A stretch of 64,000 bases of DNA, taken from contig NZ_FUXG01000004.1 in assembly GCF_900167095.1 (NCBI RefSeq), forward strand, positions 143,424-207,423, written 5' to 3'. Both the position numbers and the translations under genes were made by a program. The notes beneath the pieces are model-generated. The model had not been told where the DNA came from. It ran no database searches and was given only the letters and a program-made list of their open reading frames with translations. Shown here one piece after another: positions 43,739-51,368 of this stretch. This DNA comes from Oceanospirillum multiglobuliferum (GTDB lineage: Bacteria > Pseudomonadota > Gammaproteobacteria > Pseudomonadales > Halomonadaceae). Every line of letters begins with the position of its first letter. Position 1 is the first letter of the stretch.

Positions 43739-43767
43739 ACCAGCTCAGTGATGAGCTGGTTTTTTTG
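43739..43767 (+). terminator. Intrinsic terminator of the liu operon
   Basis: ACCAGCTCA (43739-43747) and TGAGCTGGT (43752-43760) form a perfect 9-bp stem with a GTGA loop followed by TTTTTTG and more T, a textbook terminator. Confidence 0.92.
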
Positions 43768-43785
43768 TTTTAGCGTGAGCACCAG

Positions 43786-44115
43786 TTAACGGGGAGACTC
43801 TCTCGAATAAAGTACGATACCCACCCGATCAATATGCGCCTTAAGCGCGGGTTCGGCCAGACTGCCATAATCCAAAACATCAAACATATAGGGTAGCGGT
43901 ATGACTTCATTCAACTGCTCAGCAAGTCTTGTGACGCTATCGTAGGCAACCTCTTCCCCCTTGATGGCCAGATCAACATCGGAGCCTTTACGGTGACAAC
44001 CCTTAGCACGCGAGCCAAACAGCACCAATTGCTCAATTTCCGGTTGCTGCTTTGCAGACTGCACAATCCACTGAATATCCTCTGTTGTTAGCCCTGTATG
44101 TAGCTGAATATTCAT
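43786..44115 (-). CDS. mntA: MntA-type minimal nucleotidyltransferase (antitoxin)
   Basis: MntA antitoxins add AMP to a tyrosine of their HepT partner and so block its RNase activity. This 109-residue protein has the full nucleotidyltransferase signature GSX10DXD as GSRAKGCHRKGSDVD near residue 34, and a third acidic residue in FDVLDYGSL. It overlaps hepT by 4 nt (ATGA), toxin first. The pair resembles Haemophilus HI0073/HI0074 as well as HepT/MntA modules, so the assignment as an active toxin-antitoxin system is probable rather than certain. Confidence 0.85.
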   Translation of the reverse strand: MNIQLHTGLTTEDIQWIVQSAKQQPEIEQLVLFGSRAKGCHRKGSDVDLAIKGEEVAYDSVTRLAEQLNEVIPLPYMFDVLDYGSLAEPALKAHIDRVGIVLYSRESPR

Positions 44116-44516
44116 GGCTCGATCATCGCCTTAAACTTATCTCGCAGACTGACCAACAGTGGGTAGTAATCCTCACGTATCTTCTGCTCAACAAGCACTG
44201 CCGTCGCTTCGTTGTAGGTGTGTGTGGTCAGATTGCGATCTTCTAACGCTTGAATCCACAGATGTCCAGACTCCAATAGCTCATTTTGGAACGCTTGTTT
44301 GATAGCTGAGCGAGGGCTGTTTACCTCAAAACCTTCTGACTGTTGATAGTCCTTCAACAGCTTCCAAGAAAGCTCAAACGCCATCTCAAAAAACTGAATG
44401 ATGCCCGCACGCTCAACCACACTGGGATGTTGAATAGTGATGGCTTGCTCTAGCAAAGAAAAAGCATTGCTAAACTGCCGAAAACGCTGATGCCAGCGAA
44501 TATCTTCATCGGTCAT
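44112..44516 (-). CDS. hepT: HepT-like HEPN-domain toxin (HI0074 family)
   Basis: The 134-residue helical protein belongs to the nucleotidyltransferase-substrate-binding HEPN family. It carries the HepT catalytic and modification motif RX4HXY, read here as RNLTTHTY near residue 94, so both the RNase residues and the tyrosine that MntA would modify are intact. FEMAFELSWKLLKDYQQSEGF is typical of HI0074-like members. It is translationally coupled to mntA and begins the defence/mobile-DNA stretch after the liu operon. Confidence 0.85.
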   Translation of the reverse strand: MTDEDIRWHQRFRQFSNAFSLLEQAITIQHPSVVERAGIIQFFEMAFELSWKLLKDYQQSEGFEVNSPRSAIKQAFQNELLESGHLWIQALEDRNLTTHTYNEATAVLVEQKIREDYYPLLVSLRDKFKAMIEP

Positions 44517-44946
44517 AAAGGGAATCCTGTCGTTTTTGGCGATGAGTATAAAGAGAGCAATAATACCACCAAACTAATGGGGGTTGGCATTGGCATCCCG
44601 CTCTGGATTTACTTGTTTTTATATACAGTCTATTTGGGGCTTTGTAGAAAATCGTGCTCACTTTGTCAGACTTAATGCTCGGTTTACCAGTACGATGAAA
44701 TTGGATAAGCTGCAAAATCAATGAATTATGGAAATCGTGACCGCCTTTATATTTAAAAGCACAGGCGCACGGCTGCTCTTAGTATAAAAGAGCGTGATAA
44801 TGTGCGTTTAGCAAGGAAGCAGTCGGATCAAGAGATGGAGTTCTCCTTTCTAATCAAACACTTCTTTGTTTATATGTCGGTATATTGAAATCGGCGAAAC
44901 GAGCATGTCTGATATTAAAAATGTTAGTTTCTGAATCGGAGTACCA
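44517..44946. other. 430-nt spacer before abiV without a convincing gene
   Basis: The only open frame of note is a 61-codon + strand frame ending at 44675 whose second half is hydrophobic, but it overlaps hepT and has no good start. A stem-loop lies at 44765-44806: GCGCAC pairs with GTGCGT outside and GCTCTT with AAGAGC inside, ending at GTTTAGC (44806-44812). It could be a decayed upstream cassette boundary, but the left arm does not match attC. The promoter of abiV must lie here. Confidence 0.35.
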
Positions 44947-45600
44947 GTGAAGAAAGAAGACGGAATCTCAAAGTACAAGCTGAATAAAATTGCAACGGAG
45001 TCTTTGAGAAATACTATCCGTCTTCATTTTGACTCTGTATTGCTCTATGAAAATGGCTCATACCCAAGTGCTCTTCAGCTTTCAGTCTTGGCTTTGGAGG
45101 AATTCTCAAAGGCCAACTGGATAGATCACTATATATGGTCATCGGAAACTAATGAGGGTTACCCTGATGCTGAGTTTGAACAAGAATGGCTAAAGCTCCT
45201 GTACTTGCATCCAAGAAAGCAGTGGAACTTTGTGGCAAGAGAAACAGATGATTATTCGCCAAAGTTTATATCTCTGATCCAAAGCCGAAAGCTTGAAGAG
45301 AAAAAGCAAAATGCAATCTACGTTGGCTTGACTCGCTCAAAAGGTAAGGTCGATACAGATAGTCGGGTTTCAACCCCGTGGAAAATTAAACAGAAAGATG
45401 CAAAGCAGTTTATTTCAATTATCAACGACGAACTGCTTAGAATATGCGCAAGAATCGAAGAAGATGAGCTCTACTTTGCGGGTGGCAAGGACATGGATGA
45501 GGTATTTGATTATGAGATCTATAAAAAGCTTTTGAAATGGCTCCACAAGAGTGGAATTAAGAATAATGGTTGGAGAAAGAAGAATCGCCAACGAAACTAA
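44947..45600 (+). CDS. abiV: AbiV-family abortive infection protein
   Basis: The 217-residue protein starts at GTG 44947 with CGGAG upstream. It has the AbiV layout: SLRNTIRLHFDSVLLYENGS, then PSALQLSVLALEEFSKANW, the helical segment that in this family reads A-x-L-x-x-LEE-x-GKA. The C-terminal half is charged and helical. AbiV of lactococci stops phage growth by blocking late translation; whether this relative does so is inference. The stop codon lies inside the left end of an attC-like site, which is how integron cassette genes commonly end, so this gene probably arrived as a cassette. Codon use is more AT-rich than the liu operon before it. Confidence 0.82.
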   Translation: MKKEDGISKYKLNKIATESLRNTIRLHFDSVLLYENGSYPSALQLSVLALEEFSKANWIDHYIWSSETNEGYPDAEFEQEWLKLLYLHPRKQWNFVARETDDYSPKFISLIQSRKLEEKKQNAIYVGLTRSKGKVDTDSRVSTPWKIKQKDAKQFISIINDELLRICARIEEDELYFAGGKDMDEVFDYEIYKKLLKWLHKSGIKNNGWRKKNRQRN

Positions 45601-45667
45601 CAAGCGCATGTTGTCGGACTGGTTTTCCGCTGCGCTCTAAACCAGCCGCAAATGCGGGCGTTCAGGC
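45595..45667 (+). repeat. attC-like integron recombination site (somewhat degenerate)
   Basis: The left end ACTAAC (45596-45601) overlaps the abiV stop. The right end GTTCAGGC (45660-45667) is close to the GTTRRRY core but has one extra or changed base. Between them the strands fold: CGCAT pairs with ATGCG, then TTG-CGG-CTGGTTT pairs with AAACCAG-CCG-CAA, leaving single unpaired bases (T and A) on one side, like the extrahelical bases that guide integrases. The loop is TCCGCTGCGCTCT. Confidence 0.7.
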
Positions 45668-45747
45668 TGTAGAAAAACCTAACGGGTTCTAGTTATTGAG
45701 AATTTATCACGCTGCCACGTTGATTTAAGCACATTCTTTGATGAGAA

Positions 45748-45905
45748 CTGGAGGGCGTTCATAGTTCTGTGTCACCCATTTCTTAAAGATCAACGTGTTG
45801 GTCGATCCGGCCTTCGAAGTGGATGTTCAACTGAGACAATGTCAGGTTCCAGTTTTGCACCGGATGTGTCCACTTCTCAGATGCCTTCAACTCAGGTGTG
45901 TATCA
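45748..45905 (-). pseudogene. IS256-family transposase C-terminal remnant with its terminal repeat
   Basis: On the minus strand the frame ending at 45783 reads KASEKWTHPVQNWNLTLSQL and then NIHFEGRI, which matches the C-terminus of mutator-type (IS256 family) transposases (K-W-T-M-P-I-x-N-W). Only ~37 codons remain; upstream the frame is interrupted. Beyond the stop, at about 45751-45777, the minus-strand sequence GGGTGACACAGAACTATGAACGCCC resembles an IS256-family end. The rest of the element is gone. Confidence 0.7.
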
Positions 45906-45941
45906 ACCAACGCGGCCAACTCGGTAGGCGGTAAAGGTGGT

Positions 45942-45964
45942 AGCGGGGATCGAGTGTCCCCGCT
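45942..45964 (-). terminator. Hairpin after the antitoxin gene
   Basis: AGCGGGGA (45942-45949) and TCCCCGCT (45957-45964) make a GC-rich perfect 8-bp stem 4 nt beyond the antitoxin stop on the minus strand. No T-run follows, so it is a weak or atypical terminator. Confidence 0.5.
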
Positions 45965-45967
45965 TGT

Positions 45968-46273
45968 TTAACCTTTAAGGCTGTTCTCTTCGCTCAATGC
46001 TTTAATAACGTGCACTGGATCATTACGCAGTGCGCGTAACAGCGACTTAGCGGGTCCTGTAGGTTCACGGCGACCTTGCTCCCAATTGCGTAGCGTTCCA
46101 ATCTGAACATCGATCAGGTTGGCAAAACGGGCTTGGGTTAACCCAGTGGCCTTGCGAATCTCTTTTACCTGTAAAGCATCAACAGAAAACTCACGAGAGG
46201 GCGCACGCTCACCACGCTGAATCTCATCCATCTGCTGAACGCTTTCCATTAGGTCGTCAAAAAAAGTGCTCAT
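45968..46273 (-). CDS. HigA/NadS-like HTH antitoxin
   Basis: The 101-residue protein from ATG 46273 has a Cro/C1-type helix-turn-helix (LTQARFANLIDVQIGTLRNW, then EQGRREPTGPA), preceded by the short VKEIRKATG helix, as in NadS/HigA antitoxins. It lies 2 nt after the stop of a RelE/HigB-like frame in the toxin-first order of higBA operons. The antitoxin is intact while its toxin is broken, so it may persist as a stand-alone regulator of its own promoter. Confidence 0.85.
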   Translation of the reverse strand: MSTFFDDLMESVQQMDEIQRGERAPSREFSVDALQVKEIRKATGLTQARFANLIDVQIGTLRNWEQGRREPTGPAKSLLRALRNDPVHVIKALSEENSLKG

Positions 46274-46275
46274 CG

Positions 46276-46591
46276 TTATCTCCACCGTTCGATTAGGTGT
46301 TTTAGGGCTTTGCGCTCATCTGTGCTTAGATCATCTTTTTCATTTTTTGGGTAGATCAGCAGTAGTGCTATGTGAGATTTTGATACAAAGTGGTAATAAA
46401 TCACCCTTGAGCCACCTCGTTTGCCCTAACTGCGAGATGCAACGCGTATCTTACGCAAACCACCTGTGCCTTTAATCACATCGCCTTTTTCAGGGTGAGT
46501 GGCTAGCTCACGTTGATAAAGCGGCATAACTGTCATCATCCAACAGGTCGCGTAATCGCTTGGTAAACATTGGGGTTTCAATAAATATCAT
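46276..46591 (-). pseudogene. Inactivated RelE/HigB-like toxin gene
   Basis: From ATG 46591 the minus strand encodes MIFIETPMFTKRLRDLLDDD and then SYAAL, after which a one-base frameshift is needed to continue with QRELATHPEKGDVIKGTGGL and RKIRVASRS. A TAG stop interrupts, followed by GKRGGSRVIYYHFVSKSHIA and a normal end at 46276. These segments follow RelE/HigB toxins that pair with NadS-type antitoxins. Two independent lesions make it a pseudogene unless sequencing errors are involved. Upstream at 46593-46620 the TACG-N7-CGTA repeat may be the former autoregulatory operator. Confidence 0.82.
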
Positions 46592-46704
46592 AACGTTAGT
46601 GTACGCCATTGACGTATAAATATAAAATATAACCTTCTCAAATGGCAAAAAACAGGGTCTACAGTGAACTCAACCGCTAATGAATAGTTTGTTCATGAAG
46701 GAGG

Positions 46705-46913
46705 ATGCCCCTCGCTCGCTTAGAACAAATAGGCTCATCCACTACCCCTGACTATCACTGTATTGCCCGTTGTGTTCGTCGTGTGTTTTTATGTGGCTAA
46801 AATCAATTCTCTGGTCAGTCTTTTGAGCATCGTTGCCAGTGGATTCTGGATCGTTTAACGCAATTAGATCAAATGGTTGCCATTGATATTTGTGCCTATG
46901 CGCTTATTTCCAC
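46705..46913 (+). pseudogene. REP-associated tyrosine transposase (RAYT) N-terminal remnant
   Basis: From ATG 46705 the frame reads MPLARLEQIGSSTTPDYHCI then ARCVRRVFLCG, a stop, and NQFSGQSFEHRCQWILDRL then TQLDQMVAIDICAYALIS. This matches the start of TnpA_REP/IS200-like RAYT proteins (R-x-L-E-Q-I, YHC-x-x-RCVRRAFLCG, CAYAVMSNH). It contains an internal stop and ends just before the HUH motif, so the catalytic part is missing. The tautomerase gene begins right after. Confidence 0.8.
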
Positions 46914-46939
46914 ACCTGTTCATATTTTAAGGAGTACTT

Positions 46940-47326
46940 ATGGTCGTTATATACGGAATAAAAGAGCATTTGAATCCAATAAAGGCGGATCTGTCGGATG
47001 TGATTCAGCAGTCGATGACGCAAGCGTTGGGGTTGCCGGAAGATAAACGAGCACATCGGTTTATTCCTCTCGATAAAAGCGATTTTTACTATCCTAGCGG
47101 TCGCTCTGATGCGTATACCGTCATTGAGGTGAATATGATGGAAGGTCGCCAAGTTGACACTAAAAAGGCCTTGATCAAGGCGCTATTCAGTCACATTGAG
47201 GCTCAGTTAGGCATTTCCCCTGTTGATATTGAAATCACAATTAAAGAGCAACCTGCTCATTGTTGGGGGTTTAGAGGCATGACGGGCGATGAGGTTGCAG
47301 ACTTAAAGTACAAGGTTAACGTATAA
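46940..47326 (+). CDS. Tautomerase-superfamily protein
   Basis: The 128-residue protein resembles the MIF/4-oxalocrotonate tautomerase group of about 130 residues: DLSDVIQQSMTQALGLPEDKR, RFIPLDKSDFYYPSGRSDAY and VDIEITIKEQPAHCWGFRGM are typical. The usual catalytic Pro-1 is not obvious: after the initiator the sequence begins VVIYGIKE. This suggests a divergent member or a different activity. AAGGAG lies 6 nt before the ATG, right after the RAYT remnant. Substrate unknown. Confidence 0.75.
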   Translation: MVVIYGIKEHLNPIKADLSDVIQQSMTQALGLPEDKRAHRFIPLDKSDFYYPSGRSDAYTVIEVNMMEGRQVDTKKALIKALFSHIEAQLGISPVDIEITIKEQPAHCWGFRGMTGDEVADLKYKVNV

Positions 47327-47466
47327 CACAGTACTCAGGCTTCTCCTTCACAACAAACTCCACGCCAGAAATTAAAAAAGCATTATCCGTACTAAGGCGT
47401 TACCAACACAATCCGATCAGCAGATTTATTTCTCCCGGAGCTTAGCGTCCAGTGCTCAAAAAACAC

Positions 47467-47497
47467 AAAGCCCCGATCCTTTTGATATTGATAAGGA
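47467..47497. terminator. Terminator between tautomerase and PepSY genes
   Basis: AAAGCCC (47467-) and GGGCTTT pair outside and CCTT/AAGG inside, with T-rich sequence on the + side (GGGCTTTTGGGTTT). It lies between two converging genes. The rest of 47327-47547 holds nothing I can name. Confidence 0.65.
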
Positions 47498-47547
47498 GCA
47501 GGGCTTTTGGGTTTATCAAAGATTATTCAGGCTCTACCGCTTGACCA

Positions 47548-48951
47548 TCAGGCTGTTGCCTTGGCGTTATGCATCACTTTTGTCAGCAACCAGAAAACCA
47601 TCAGGGTAATCCCTAGCAGGGGAATAAAAAGTCCGCAAATAATGGGGATCAGTACCAAAGCACCGCGTTTTTTCGTCGATGAGGGCGCTCCCAGATGAAA
47701 CTTGCTATTAGCAGGTTTTCGCTGCCACCAGATCACTACACCAGCCACGCTGACAAAAATAATCCCGAGGCATAACAGAATATTGATCACCAGATTACTC
47801 TTACCCCACAGCCCCATGTGCAGCGGGATACCGATAGCCATCGCCTTGGACAACAGGCTGTAATCGTTGTAGCCCAGATCACCCAGAACCTTACCAGTGT
47901 ACTGATCAATATGCAGGGCACGATCTGCATAGGGATCAGTAATATCACCACTCATGGTTGCAGCGATAGCTGTATAAACGCCTTCCGGTGAAGTTGGCAG
48001 ATTCAGGCGAAAACGTGTCATACCATTATCCTGAGCGAAACGGATCACACTATCCGCATTCACCGGAATGCCTTCCGGAATACCCGGTTTTCCCGCCATT
48101 GAGCCTGAAGCTGGTAGTAAGGTTTGCTCAAGGTTCCAGGGCACCTGCTCCTCAACACCGGGATTTAATGACGCATGGTTCTGATCAGACAGAGGAATAT
48201 CTGAGAAAACACCATCAGGAAAGCTGTTCCATGCCTGAACCATTTTGGCACCCCAAATACCAGTCCACGAAAGACCAGACAGCACAAACAGCGCCAGCAC
48301 AATCGTCAGATAAAAGCCCGACAAGGTGTGCCATTCCCGCAGTGACATACGCCCCTTCAGCTTACCATCAGGCTTGAGCAGATAGCCCGGCTGACGCTTA
48401 CGTCGCGCCCACCACATCATGAGACCTGTCGCTAGCAGAATCAGTGTCAGTGCCGCTGATAGCTCAATCATGCCATCACCAAAAGCGCCCAACAAAAGCG
48501 TTCCGTGGATCTCATCAGCAAGGGCGTAAAGGGTTGCATCTTTGTTCACCGCCCCGAGAATTTCACCCCGATAGGGATCAACAAACACCTGCAGGTTTTC
48601 ACCGGCTGACTTGACCAGAACCCGAACAGCGTCATTGGAGTCGGCGGGCAACAGAAGCTGTCTGACCACAGCATCAGGATACGCCTGTTGAACCAGATCG
48701 ACCTGCTGCTGCCAACTGATTCGGGTCTGATTCTCTGTCGGCGCTACCGATACCAGCTCCGAATAGAACACAGGCTCAATCACGGGTTTGTAAAGCATCA
48801 TAATGATCCCGGTAAGGCTCAGCATCAACATGAAGGGGATCACGTACAAGCCAGCCAGCAGGTGCCAGCGCCAAAGACGGTTGTAGGAGGATTTTGTTTT
48901 CGCGATTCCGGCGTTGTTATCCGTTTCCGGAATTCTGGAGAGGGTATTCAT
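47548..48951 (-). CDS. PepSY-associated TM domain protein
   Basis: The protein is 467 residues from ATG 48951, which has GGAAGA 5 nt upstream. It has the PepSY_TM pattern: YNRLWRWHLLAGLYVIPFML as first TM, a periplasmic PepSY domain, two central TM helices around FVLSGLSWTGIWGAKMVQAW, a second periplasmic part with ALHIDQYTGKVLGDLGYNDY, and C-terminal TMs with GIPLHMGLWG and a WWQRKP loop. Such proteins are often iron-regulated and may reduce or process siderophores at the inner membrane. No clear Fur box was seen upstream, so the iron link is only family-based. Confidence 0.87.
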   Translation of the reverse strand: MNTLSRIPETDNNAGIAKTKSSYNRLWRWHLLAGLYVIPFMLMLSLTGIIMMLYKPVIEPVFYSELVSVAPTENQTRISWQQQVDLVQQAYPDAVVRQLLLPADSNDAVRVLVKSAGENLQVFVDPYRGEILGAVNKDATLYALADEIHGTLLLGAFGDGMIELSAALTLILLATGLMMWWARRKRQPGYLLKPDGKLKGRMSLREWHTLSGFYLTIVLALFVLSGLSWTGIWGAKMVQAWNSFPDGVFSDIPLSDQNHASLNPGVEEQVPWNLEQTLLPASGSMAGKPGIPEGIPVNADSVIRFAQDNGMTRFRLNLPTSPEGVYTAIAATMSGDITDPYADRALHIDQYTGKVLGDLGYNDYSLLSKAMAIGIPLHMGLWGKSNLVINILLCLGIIFVSVAGVVIWWQRKPANSKFHLGAPSSTKKRGALVLIPIICGLFIPLLGITLMVFWLLTKVMHNAKATA

Positions 48952-49215
48952 CTGATCTTCCACATCAAAATAAAGGATGCAGGAAATTTATCAGAAAGTT
49001 CTGCTGGGCATACGCGGTCAAATGTCGCATTTGAGGCGTTAACTGCGTGGCAAAAAGACGCAGGTAACCTACTAATTTATAAAGATAAAATATTATATTA
49101 GCTGTGCTCAAAAGATGGCTCCAGAAGGTGCAATCTAAGCATTTATGTTATAGCGTTGTAGTATGTTAATTTCTCAGATATAAAAAATGTCCAAATTTAT
49201 TCAGGAACGGCGGAC

Positions 49216-49758
49216 ATGAACATCCTGTGTGAAACCGACAGGCTGATGATTAGGCAGTTTGAGTTGAGCGATACCGAATTTATTGTTCGGTTGCTCAACG
49301 AGCCTGCGTTTATCCGCTATATCGCGGATAAAAAGGTTCGCTCTCAAGACGATGCCGTGCACTATCTTAAGCAAGGGCCGATGGCCAGTTATGAGCGATA
49401 TGGTTTTGGTCTTAACTTGGTTTGTTTAAAAAGCAGCCTTATCCCTATTGGTATCTGTGGGGTATTAAAAAGAGACGAGCTGGAATATCCCGATTTAGGC
49501 TATGCGTTTTTGGAGGCGTTTTGTGGCCAAGGCTATGCCCGTGAGGCAGCGGAACAGACGCTAAAGGTTACAGTGGACAGTTTCTCGTTAGAGACCGTTT
49601 TTGCGGTTACGCTGCCGGATAATGTGCGGTCAAATCAGCTACTCGAAAAAATAGGCTTCCGCTTCAAAGCGACTGTGCCGCTGTATGGGGTATGCAATAA
49701 TCTTTACCAATATCGGGTTAAACCGCTCCCCAAAGGAGCGGCCAGTGGTCTTGCTTAG
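49216..49758 (+). CDS. GNAT-family N-acetyltransferase (RimJ-like)
   Basis: The 180-residue protein has the RimJ/RimL-type GNAT layout: ETDRLMIRQFELSDTEFIVR at the start, LIPIGICGVLKRDELEYPDL (motif D/A), YAFLEAFCGQGYAREAAEQT with the acetyl-CoA loop Q-G-x-A/G, and VFAVTLPDNVRSNQLLEKIG. It would transfer an acetyl group from acetyl-CoA to an amine; the substrate is unknown. The last codons form a CCGCTCC/GGAGCGG hairpin near 49724-49742 that may serve as a terminator. Confidence 0.88.
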   Translation: MNILCETDRLMIRQFELSDTEFIVRLLNEPAFIRYIADKKVRSQDDAVHYLKQGPMASYERYGFGLNLVCLKSSLIPIGICGVLKRDELEYPDLGYAFLEAFCGQGYAREAAEQTLKVTVDSFSLETVFAVTLPDNVRSNQLLEKIGFRFKATVPLYGVCNNLYQYRVKPLPKGAASGLA

Positions 49759-49794
49759 GGCTGTGGCATGGGCACTTAAGCAAAAGTCGATGCG

Positions 49795-50220
49795 TTATAG
49801 TGTCGCTTGTGGCACTGCGCCCCGTAGTTCGAGCAGTAGTTTTAAGCAACTGTCCCCTAGCATCAGTAGGGGGTTGAACTCTTTGCTGCCGGAGTAGCGC
49901 TGACACACTTCACTGCGTAAACCTGCTTCAGGTACGTAAGCCATATGCCATTGGTCAAACTCCCGCTGTGTGATTTCGTGATAACTGAGCAGTATCACTT
50001 GAGTATGGCGACTGTCTTGCAAAATATGATGGTATAACGCATTCACTTGGGTGCGTGTGCCTTCTAGCACCTGCAAAAAGTATTTGCGGTTGAAACACAA
50101 TAACCCGGTGATACCCGCCCGACGGTTATTCTCTTTTGCAGATGAGATGATCTGCTCAATGTCGTCCTTAGAAAATTCGCCAGTCACCTGACTGGTGTAG
50201 ATCAACCGAACCAGAAACAT
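49795..50220 (-). CDS. Short BLUF-domain blue-light photoreceptor
   Basis: BLUF domains bind FAD and signal after blue light. The 141-residue protein is a stand-alone BLUF plus a short C-terminal helical tail, as in PixD-type proteins. The key residues are in place: Y8 (RLIYTSQ), N31/N32, Q50 (FLQVLEGT) and W91 (DQWHMAY). No output domain is fused, so it must act through a partner. It could influence the c-di-GMP enzymes encoded in this window, but nothing here shows that. Confidence 0.9.
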   Translation of the reverse strand: MFLVRLIYTSQVTGEFSKDDIEQIISSAKENNRRAGITGLLCFNRKYFLQVLEGTRTQVNALYHHILQDSRHTQVILLSYHEITQREFDQWHMAYVPEAGLRSEVCQRYSGSKEFNPLLMLGDSCLKLLLELRGAVPQATL

Positions 50221-50364
50221 AGTACCTACCTCGTTATTTTGTTTTTCATCACGGTGCTCAGTCAGTATAGGTCGAAATAAATGGGGCGAGGCTGCTGTAG
50301 CTGTAACGAGTTAGAGCTACCAATGGCAAGAGCTGATAATCGCTTTTGCCATTTTGACAAATCT

Positions 50365-51219
50365 CTATGGCGTGAGATGTAGCCGAGCCTCAAAATTATG
50401 AACAATGCGGTCAAGTTCTCCTGACTGTATTAATGTCGATAACTCCTGATTGAACTGCTTTATAAATACAGCACGAAAAGGATAACGTTGTTGTATATCT
50501 TCTGAAAAAGCTAAATAACCTTGCTGCTCTTTAAGCACCGCAACCTCTTGCAGTTTATCTGAGAGACCCTCACTAAAAGTCTCACCAGACTCTTTCAGTT
50601 CTTTTTGCCCCCAGAGTATGGCTACTCTTGAGTTAATTAAGCAATCCAAGCGCTGATAGATCAATTTTTGTATGTTTGCTTTAGTGTCAATACCCTCTTC
50701 AACTCTATAAAAGTGTTTACGATTTAGCTCCCAAAAATCATCATCAAGTAATAAATAGCCAGGATTGATACCAATACGGGCACCTGCAAAGTCCTGAGGC
50801 CAAACTGGCTGTTTTGCTTTATATTTGGCGATAAATTTATTACTACAAAATAAGCTAATCTTCTCGTTTAAGACAGGCTTTGAATAAGCGCTCAAGAAGG
50901 GACGTTTGTTAGGGAAGTAGTAAGGTGGAAAAATAGCAAAGCCTGAACCAGACTGCATCATGGTCAGGCCTCTGCGCCACGGAAGAGGTCGGATGTTAAC
51001 CTGATAATCAGGCATATTCTTAAATACCGCTAACAATATCTCTACATATAACCCTTTGGCATCCTCTCCCTCACGATAAGAGAATGGCGGATAGTTATCA
51101 TCAGCAATAATGTCTACCTGTTGTACAGAGTCGACTATTTGAGCCTCAAGTGTAGGACTCAGGCTGTAGGATAAGATCAGCATTGACATCAGTTGAAATA
51201 AGATTAAACGGAAGTTCAT
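50365..51219 (-). CDS. Periplasmic solute-binding protein (SBP_bac_3-like)
   Basis: The 284-residue protein has a signal peptide (about 1-26, ending near LEA-QIV) and an amino-acid-binding-protein-like fold: VDIIADDNYPPFSYREGEDA at the start of lobe 1 and the KGLYVEILLAVFKNMPDYQV helix. The typical arginine/aspartate pair that grips amino acids is not clear. No ABC permease or ATPase is adjacent. In marine gammaproteobacteria such orphan proteins often act in sensing or have diverged; this is inference. Confidence 0.78.
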   Translation of the reverse strand: MNFRLILFQLMSMLILSYSLSPTLEAQIVDSVQQVDIIADDNYPPFSYREGEDAKGLYVEILLAVFKNMPDYQVNIRPLPWRRGLTMMQSGSGFAIFPPYYFPNKRPFLSAYSKPVLNEKISLFCSNKFIAKYKAKQPVWPQDFAGARIGINPGYLLLDDDFWELNRKHFYRVEEGIDTKANIQKLIYQRLDCLINSRVAILWGQKELKESGETFSEGLSDKLQEVAVLKEQQGYLAFSEDIQQRYPFRAVFIKQFNQELSTLIQSGELDRIVHNFEARLHLTP

Positions 51220-51368
51220 GCCAACAGCCCTTTTTAGCCAAATAAATAAGCATCCAGACTTGATTATGGCAGATGATTATTGAAAGGTAGGGAAATTTAC
51301 TGGCAGCCTCATCTTGCAATATTGATTGAGCACCCTGAGTAGATGCCAAATAGATAAACCCTAGATAC

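Noticed and set aside
44490..44675. Possible small membrane protein before abiV
   Set aside because: The hydrophobic half looks like a TM helix, but the frame overlaps hepT, lacks a ribosome site and is short; there is not enough support to call it a gene.
48952..49215. Fur box upstream of the PepSY membrane gene
   Set aside because: PepSY_TM genes are often iron-regulated, but no GATAATGATAATCATTATC-like sequence is visible in this gap; I see nothing else there.
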